Assembly (NCBI RefSeq): GCF_002234675.1
Contig: NC_019860.2
Span: forward strand, 17,538,536-17,602,535
Reading direction: 5' to 3'
DNA length: 64,000 nucleotides
Source: Oryzias latipes
Taxonomy: Eukaryota > Chordata > Actinopteri > Beloniformes > Adrianichthyidae
Below the pieces are notes generated by a model. It saw nothing but the letters and a program-made list of their open reading frames with translations, was not told the DNA's origin and searched no databases. The position numbers and the translations under genes were made by a program. Every line of letters begins with the position of its first letter. The first letter of the stretch is position 1. Of the stretch, positions 58,301 to 64,000 are shown piece by piece.

Positions 58301-60040
58301 CATATTTCTTAATCCGAATGGAGAAAGACTTTCCTTTGGTCCTCCTGTCAAAGCCTGTTAGCATCGATAAATGTCATGTCGCTTCTCCTGCTTTGCACTG
58401 AAAAGCAGGGGGGAAAAGGCTTAATATTAAAACTATCTATCAAAACTGTGCAAATAAGTGAAGGTTTAAGAGCTCTATGGACAAAGCAGTCAAAGGGAAA
58501 AAATCGAATCAAGCGTCAACATATCCTTGCAGGTTTACACGCCAAAGCACCCAGTTTGTCACCTGTCAGATTAGGGGTGCAGCAGGCAGGTGTAAACAGA
58601 AAAAAAGGACATTTAAGGTTGAAATATATCTTTCTGTGAAGCATTTTATGGCTTTGGGGGGATGAGCTGTCATAGTGCGATACTATACCGCTTCACAAGA
58701 TAAATTATGAGTGGCGTGACGCCTCATTTCTCACACATAAATACTACAGTTGTGTTCCAGTCCTAAAAATGTCTCTACTAGCTATCCAGCTAGCAGTGAC
58801 ACACCATGCTAGCAGCTAAATGGCGCAAAACACTTGAAATTTAAAAAATGTGGCATGTTCTTGAGATGTGTCGTTGAATTTTTCATGACATTTTTTACAA
58901 TTCGACAAGCTAACTTCTAATGTATGCTACATTTCACATTTTTCTTAACATATTGATTAAACTTCCCAGAACGATGTATCAAATTTACTCACATAGCAGC
59001 TTCATGAAGTAAAAAAAAAACCTTTAAGGAGGACTTCTTCTTGAGATTTAAACCTGTATTGGCTTCACAGCTTTATTTAAGGTAGCCCTAACATTTTCCC
59101 CAACAAGTGTTTAATATTAGCTCCTCCTTCTTTTGTATTTTTGGGACTTGGGTCTTACATTTACAAATATTGACTCAACAGGAAGATGAAAAAAATCAAG
59201 ACTCGTATAATTTTTGTAAACCTAAACAAGACTTTTACGGTAGTTTTGTTTTTTCTTGTCTTTTTTTCTGGGACCATATACAAAAATGTGTTATTTTAAA
59301 TAAAAGAAATGTTTTGTAGATAGTTGAGCTACAAGCTAATTTAATTTCCCAGCATGCCAACACAACGGGGGGAAAAAAGATCAATGTTTTAAAGAAACCT
59401 AAATGCAAAATAGTTTTTCTAAATATAGATATTTTTTTTAACCTTGGCAATTATATTGACAGAGTTTGAACACAGCTTGCAGAGGACCAAAAACATTCAC
59501 CTATTTAATTTATTTTTTAATAAACGTATTAAAACGGTATAAAACGTATTCCCATTTTGTTGCTATAAGAAGAAATGTAATGTAAAAAAAGAAAAACGAA
59601 TGCTACCATTGGGAGGGCTAAAAGGCTGACACCAGTTAAGTAGTGCTGTTAGAAGCTTATAGGATTGTTAAATTTAAAATTAAAAATGAATAGATAAATA
59701 CATAAATAAATAAAGTATGTAATTCAGAAAGATTTACTTTAAAGTTAGTGTCAGAATTGATAACTTTGTTATGCTAGCTACAGCTACAAAAAAAACTCAT
59801 AAGAGAATATATAATGCAACTAAACCATATCTATGGTAACTGATAAAATTGTAAACCTTTTGATTTTCATTGTTTTTAATATTGTTTCAAAAAACACAAT
59901 AAAATAAAAATAAAAGTACCGGTAACAATCCTTTCAAAATAAAGGTTTCATTTTGAGCCAAAGCGAGGCGAATTTAAGTCCAGCATAACTGCTGCAATTT
60001 CAGAAACCAGCCTTGAGACAACAGTGGAAATAATATCCAA
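55389..60040. other. Gene desert segment, nothing recognised
   Basis: AT-rich spacer with long A and T runs. A run of 14 C is at 58231-58244. Many short open frames occur on both strands, but none has homology, splice pairing or codon-like composition. About 56370-56600 and 57830-58000 are slightly more complex. Confidence 0.4.
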
Positions 60041-60044
60041 ACTT

Positions 60045-60850
60045 AATGGATAAACTCATTTCACCTCCACAGACACGTTTGGCACGTCTGTACAAAATCA
60101 GACGTTATGCAGTTCACGCAGTCCTGCCAGGCTGCAGAAATACTGACTATATGCAAAGACTGTCAGCTAATGACAGAAAAGGTGAGGCCTTTCAGAGATT
60201 TGGTTGAGGTTGAGGTGTCAGCAGCTACAGAAAACTGTTGAAAAACATTTTCTTAATTTGCAAATAATAAAAAATGGATTTATGAAATTGTATTATTGTA
60301 CATGAAGTAGGGACGGGGTTTACTCTGCAGCAACAGTCTCTTCTGCCGCTCTGCAGAAACTATGTGCGGACAGGTTTTTTGATTTTCCCCTAAAAATGAC
60401 AATCCTAATTAAAAAACCATTGGGGACACTTTTATGATAGATGATAGATGGGTTACAAAACATATGTTCTATTTGGCAAATTTTAGACAGATTGAAAAAA
60501 AGCATCAAAAGATTTCATTGTTCAGCTAAAGAAGGAAAAGGAGAACTTTTTACAAACATCTTTTTTGACAAACACCCACAGGTTGAGCGTTCTGTCATCA
60601 GTTCCATTTGTTTTATAGACCCGACAGTCCTGTTTTCCTGCCGCTGACAGCCTAATACATCTCTGGGCTTATGCACGTGATGAAATCACCGGGTGATTTA
60701 TTGGGTCGCCGGGCGAGGAAAGGCAGTTTCCATGCTCAGCAGCCCGGGGGAATTCTCCACGGCCTTCTCGCCTCTTTCTGCTTTTGGTGATACGGACTCT
60801 TCATCAGCAGACAAGTCTTTGCAGTCCTTTGTGTTGAATTCAGATCCTAC
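60045..60850. other. Candidate conserved non-coding elements near rnd3
   Basis: Two complex blocks, 60045-60230 (GACACGTTTGGCACGTCTGT and TGCAAAGACTGTCAGCTAAT) and 60580-60850 (GCTTATGCACGTGATGAAAT and TTATTGGGTCGCCGGGCGAG), stand out from AT-rich flanks. They lie 2-3 kb past the rnd3 stop codon. An enhancer or distal 3' UTR role is inference. Confidence 0.3.
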
Positions 60851-61440
60851 AAAAATCTGATTTTCCCTGATATGTCAAGATAGTCGAGGACTCTTGTCCG
60901 TCTGAAATAAAGCAACAACTAAGTCAAGCAATTACTTCTTTATTCAAAGCTGTAATATGACTTTATATCATTTCCATGGTCAATGATTTAACCGAAAAAA
61001 AACTAGACTCCCCTCTTCAGTGAAAGAATGATTTAGGAATTACCTTGACATTTTGCCTTAAGTTTAGTTTTAATGGACCCTTAATTGAAAAATATATCTA
61101 TAAAGTGTCATTAATCTACATTAACTAAGAAACACACACAGGCTCTAATCAAAGAAAGAGACAAAGATGTTTTCCTAATAATTTAATAGTCAGGTAAATT
61201 TTTTCAGTTTTTAGCCAAAACTCAGAAGATCCTAGTAGAATCAGAAGAAATCCAATTAGACAAAACATATTTCTTTTTACAACTCTTTCAGGTCCTCAAA
61301 TGATGCATGTACTTCTACCTTTAGTCACATGTTTTCTCCCACTTTTGTTGAAGGATTATACCACAACAGCAAAGAATCCAGAGAAAAATCCGTTCCGAAA
61401 AACAGAAAAATCACAACACTAACTCTTCATTTCCTCTGCA

Positions 61441-62955
61441 TTTATTCTAAAGGGAAAATATATAATTCAATAAATATTTTGGCAACACCATTGGCAAAGA
61501 CAAATGCACAGACAGGGGGGGGGGGGACCACACATTTTGAAGAGGGGAATGGTGGCGCTGCAGAGTGAGGCAGCTGACCAAGCCAACGTTTGAATCTTAT
61601 TTTGAAAAGTGCATCAATGAGTGATATTTGAACAGCTTAATTGCACCAAAACTCAAAGAAAAGAGTCTAGAAAAAGCCTTAAAAGAAAAATGGAAAAAAA
61701 AGGATTTACATTGAGAGAACAGTTCATTTTTTAGTATTCAAGGGGGAAACAACAAAAACAAAAAAGAAAAGACAATCACAGAAAACGGTCCATTTCATCC
61801 GTTTCAAATCCATGTGCATTGAATTAAACTTCACCGACTGAAATACAAACGTTGCTTGGAGATCTGCAGCTGGTGAGCTAAACTGTTGGTGCAAACGCCA
61901 AGAGTTTAAGCACAAATCCAGAAAATTTAGCGTCAAAGAGCCGATTCTGCCCTTCGAGGAACAGCCAAGCCGGCGGCACGGCAGTAATCCACCACAGTGC
62001 AGGGCGTCCCAGATTCTCCCAAATATTTTTTTTTTTTTCCATTTTTACTCAATGACCCATAAAGACGTCGAGTTGACAAACGTGCAAGCGGAAACGTCTC
62101 CTCAGAAAGGTTGGACTGGAAGCAGCCCTGGAGGTGTACAGAGGACGGGCGTCTGCACCACCACCACCACCACCACCACCACCACCCAACCGTCTACATC
62201 TGGACCAATCCACTTCCAGGGAAGCCATAGGCACAACAATGTTAAAATTCCAACACCAGTGAGCCCTTTGCTGTTAGTGCCAACATCAGCAGCATCGGTG
62301 GACAGATTTAAACTCATGTGTAGAAAAAGATCATTGGGGCACATTAAGGCCGTCCATGTTCATGGTAGGGGTAGGGGGGGGGGGGGGGGGCCCTCTTTGG
62401 AGTCAAAACTGTCCTCGGGTAGAAAGCCGACACAGAACGTCAGGGTTGGATCCATCAGGATGAAGCTAAAGTAAGACGAACACTTTCACATTTTACAGAC
62501 ACGACGGGGAACTCGTCATCCGGCAGACGTGGGAGCAGAAGGAGGCGCAGGGAGGCGTGCGCCCCCGGCGGTGGGAGGTTCAGTTCCAAACCACAGTGAT
62601 AAGTTGTTGAAAACTCTCTCGGATCAGAAAGCCTATGAGCAGCCAAAGAGAAATCTCCCCCCGTCTCTGAATCCAGACGTGGAAGCTTCCGGCGATGACA
62701 TCACTGCTCCTCATTTCCTGTTGGAGGAAAGCCTCGGCGGCATCCGCCTCCCGCTGACTGACAGCTTCCTTCCGGGTGTGAGGAGCGGGACGCGTCGATT
62801 GCAGTGAGGCAAGTTTCCCTGGTGCACAACTTCCAGGTACAAGAGTCAAAGCTTTTTAAACCCCCAACTTCAGACAAATAAGGGACGAATGGCATGCAGG
62901 CTCCGCCCCCTTGCTTCCTGCTTGCACCGACAACCATCCTCGCCTGTAAACTGAG
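61441..62955 (-). other. Probable 3' UTR of rnd3
   Basis: This runs from the rnd3 stop codon to an AATAAA on - at 61446-61441. A 3' UTR of about 1.5 kb is plausible for this gene. It includes a (CAC)n run at 62156-62186, a G-run of 17 at 62374-62390 and a shorter G-run near 61506-61516. Open frames here, including the histidine/threonine-rich one over the CAC repeat, are not genes. The 3' end is a guess without transcripts. Confidence 0.35.
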
Positions 62956-63414
62956 TCACATGACTGAGCAGCTTTTGGCTTTGTCCTTCCGCAGATCCGA
63001 GGCGACGGCCGCCAGGTCGGGCCTGCCGGGCATGTGCGAAATGCGCTTGTTGGCGCGCGCCGTCTTGCTGCGCTTCACGTTCTTGTTGCTTTTGTTGATG
63101 CAGGCCAGCGTGGCCACATGGAAAATGTCCCTGACGCTGTTTTCCGACTGCTGGGCCGAACACTCGATGTACGGCGCCGAGATCTGCTTCGCCATGCTGG
63201 AACCCTGAGGACGAGGTCAACGCATGACATCACAAAAAGCTACCGGACGACTCGGAAACAGAAAGGGGAGGAGTTATACCTGGTCGTAAGAAACCGGTGT
63301 CTGTCGGTGGGTGGAGAGCTCCACCAGTGTGCTCAGGTCAGTCCGCAGGTCCGACTTGCAGCCGACGAGCAGCATCTTTGTGTTGGGACAAAACTCCTGG
63401 ATTTCTCCTTTCCA
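62956..63414 (-). CDS. rnd3: Rho family GTPase 3 (Rnd3/RhoE), last two coding exons, partial
   Basis: On -, exon 63414-63280 (45 codons, [20 protein letters not shown] to TPVSYDQ) and exon 63204-62956 (82 codons plus stop) join in phase 0 with GT-AG borders. Motifs seen are the G4 region GCKSD, the G5 region ECSA, and the C-terminal CAAX box CSVM (human RND3 CTVM). The basic stretch [17 protein letters not shown] precedes the CAAX and would help membrane binding after farnesylation. Rnd proteins stay GTP-bound because they lack normal hydrolysis; Rnd3 opposes RhoA/ROCK signalling and loosens actin stress fibres. The N-terminal half, with the P-loop and switch regions, lies beyond position 64000. 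[12 protein letters not shown] and [20 protein letters not shown] fit RND3 better than RND1 or RND2. Confidence 0.95.
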
Positions 63415-63454
63415 CTGTTGAAAACAACAAAAGTTTGAACTTCAGACTCACACA

Positions 63455-63796
63455 GATCCTCCTTTGATCGATTGCAAAGGGGGTGGTCCTTTAACTCCAA
63501 TTAGGACGTTATTAAGACATAGTTTCATTAGAAATTTGCTTCCAAAGTGTGGGCGGGACCGTTTGTGTGGAGCCACCCCGCCCCCACTTCCCCTCCTGCT
63601 AGCTTATAGCTTAGAGCCAGATGTCACAAACGCGGCCAATTCCAAGCGGCATTTTGTCGTCTGCTCCCAATTCTCAACGATTTGAATAAAGAAATGGTCA
63701 AAAGTGTAATTTTGAGCTCTTTTCTTAAATGTGTCCTCCATGATGAGAAAATTCCACACAAAAAAAGGTTATTTTCATCGGAGCGGAGCTTTAACA
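63455..63796. repeat. Repeat family F620 fragment in an rnd3 intron (copy E)
   Basis: ATCCTCCTTTGATCGATTGC, TGTGGAGCCACC, CTAGCTTATAGC and the right part TCATCGGAGCGGAGCTTTAA follow the family order seen at 22041-22660 and 38410-39023, with much internal loss. It lies just upstream of the exon at 63280-63414, within the intron. Confidence 0.5.
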
Positions 63797-64000
63797 TCTC
63801 CAAGACGAAACACTAATCGGTGAAATCTAATGATCTCAGAATTTAAGTGGAATTCATTATTTAGGTCACCTGCCCTCTAAGTACCGGGGTTAAAGCCGGC
63901 CCTTCCTCTTTTGAACCCCAGGGGGGGGCAAATAATCGCCCCAGTTTCCTCCCGGACAACAATAAACGCTCTGTAATCAATGGCATTTCCTTGTGGGATC

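Noticed and set aside
62052..62474. Plus-strand frame with a threonine run
   Set aside because: It crosses the (CAC)n and G-run repeats in the likely rnd3 3' UTR; low complexity creates the frame.
1..64000. Bacterial-type operons, phage or plasmid features
   Set aside because: Introns, SINE/LINE content and spacing show vertebrate nuclear DNA; no such features exist here.

Overview
The window looks like teleost fish nuclear DNA. Three split genes carry GT-AG introns, and the spaces between them are AT-rich and packed with fish-type transposons. One is a Rex3 non-LTR retrotransposon with its GATG tail; the rest are hAT, Tc1, Harbinger-like and L1-like pieces and a tRNA-derived SINE. A percomorph, perhaps a medaka-like species, is an inference from the repeat content only.

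Three host genes can be supported. A Ly6/uPAR gene, lypd6, lies on + at 3372-6879 in four coding exons (168 aa). A vitamin B12 trafficking gene, mmadhc, lies on - at 12502-10228 in six coding exons (301 aa). The last two coding exons of the atypical Rho GTPase rnd3 lie on - at 63414-62956; its 5' exons are beyond the right edge. As I recall, LYPD6, MMADHC and RND3 are also neighbours in human 2q23, so this is conserved microsynteny. The three proteins are not known to share a pathway.

Layout. 1-3.3 kb holds non-coding DNA and a Harbinger-like MITE. 3.3-7.8 kb is lypd6, with a hAT element in intron 1. 7.8-10.2 kb holds a MITE and an AT-rich degenerate repeat. 10.2-12.5 kb is mmadhc. 12.5-61.4 kb is a gene desert of about 49 kb. 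The desert contains an L1 fragment with perfect target duplications, a SINE, a minisatellite, a 3.65 kb element with inverted repeats of about 670 bp, a decayed Tc1, a Rex3 copy with a long open reverse transcriptase frame, a hAT-like transposase relic, and several fragments of a repeat family about 620 bp long. Complex, non-repetitive blocks between them are candidate cis-regulatory elements. 61.4-63.4 kb is the 3' end of rnd3.

I found no clear new system. The best candidates for a second look are the 3.65 kb inverted-repeat element with unrecognised exon-like segments, substitutions at two motif positions thought to matter in LYPD6 and MMADHC, and the desert itself as regulatory DNA.
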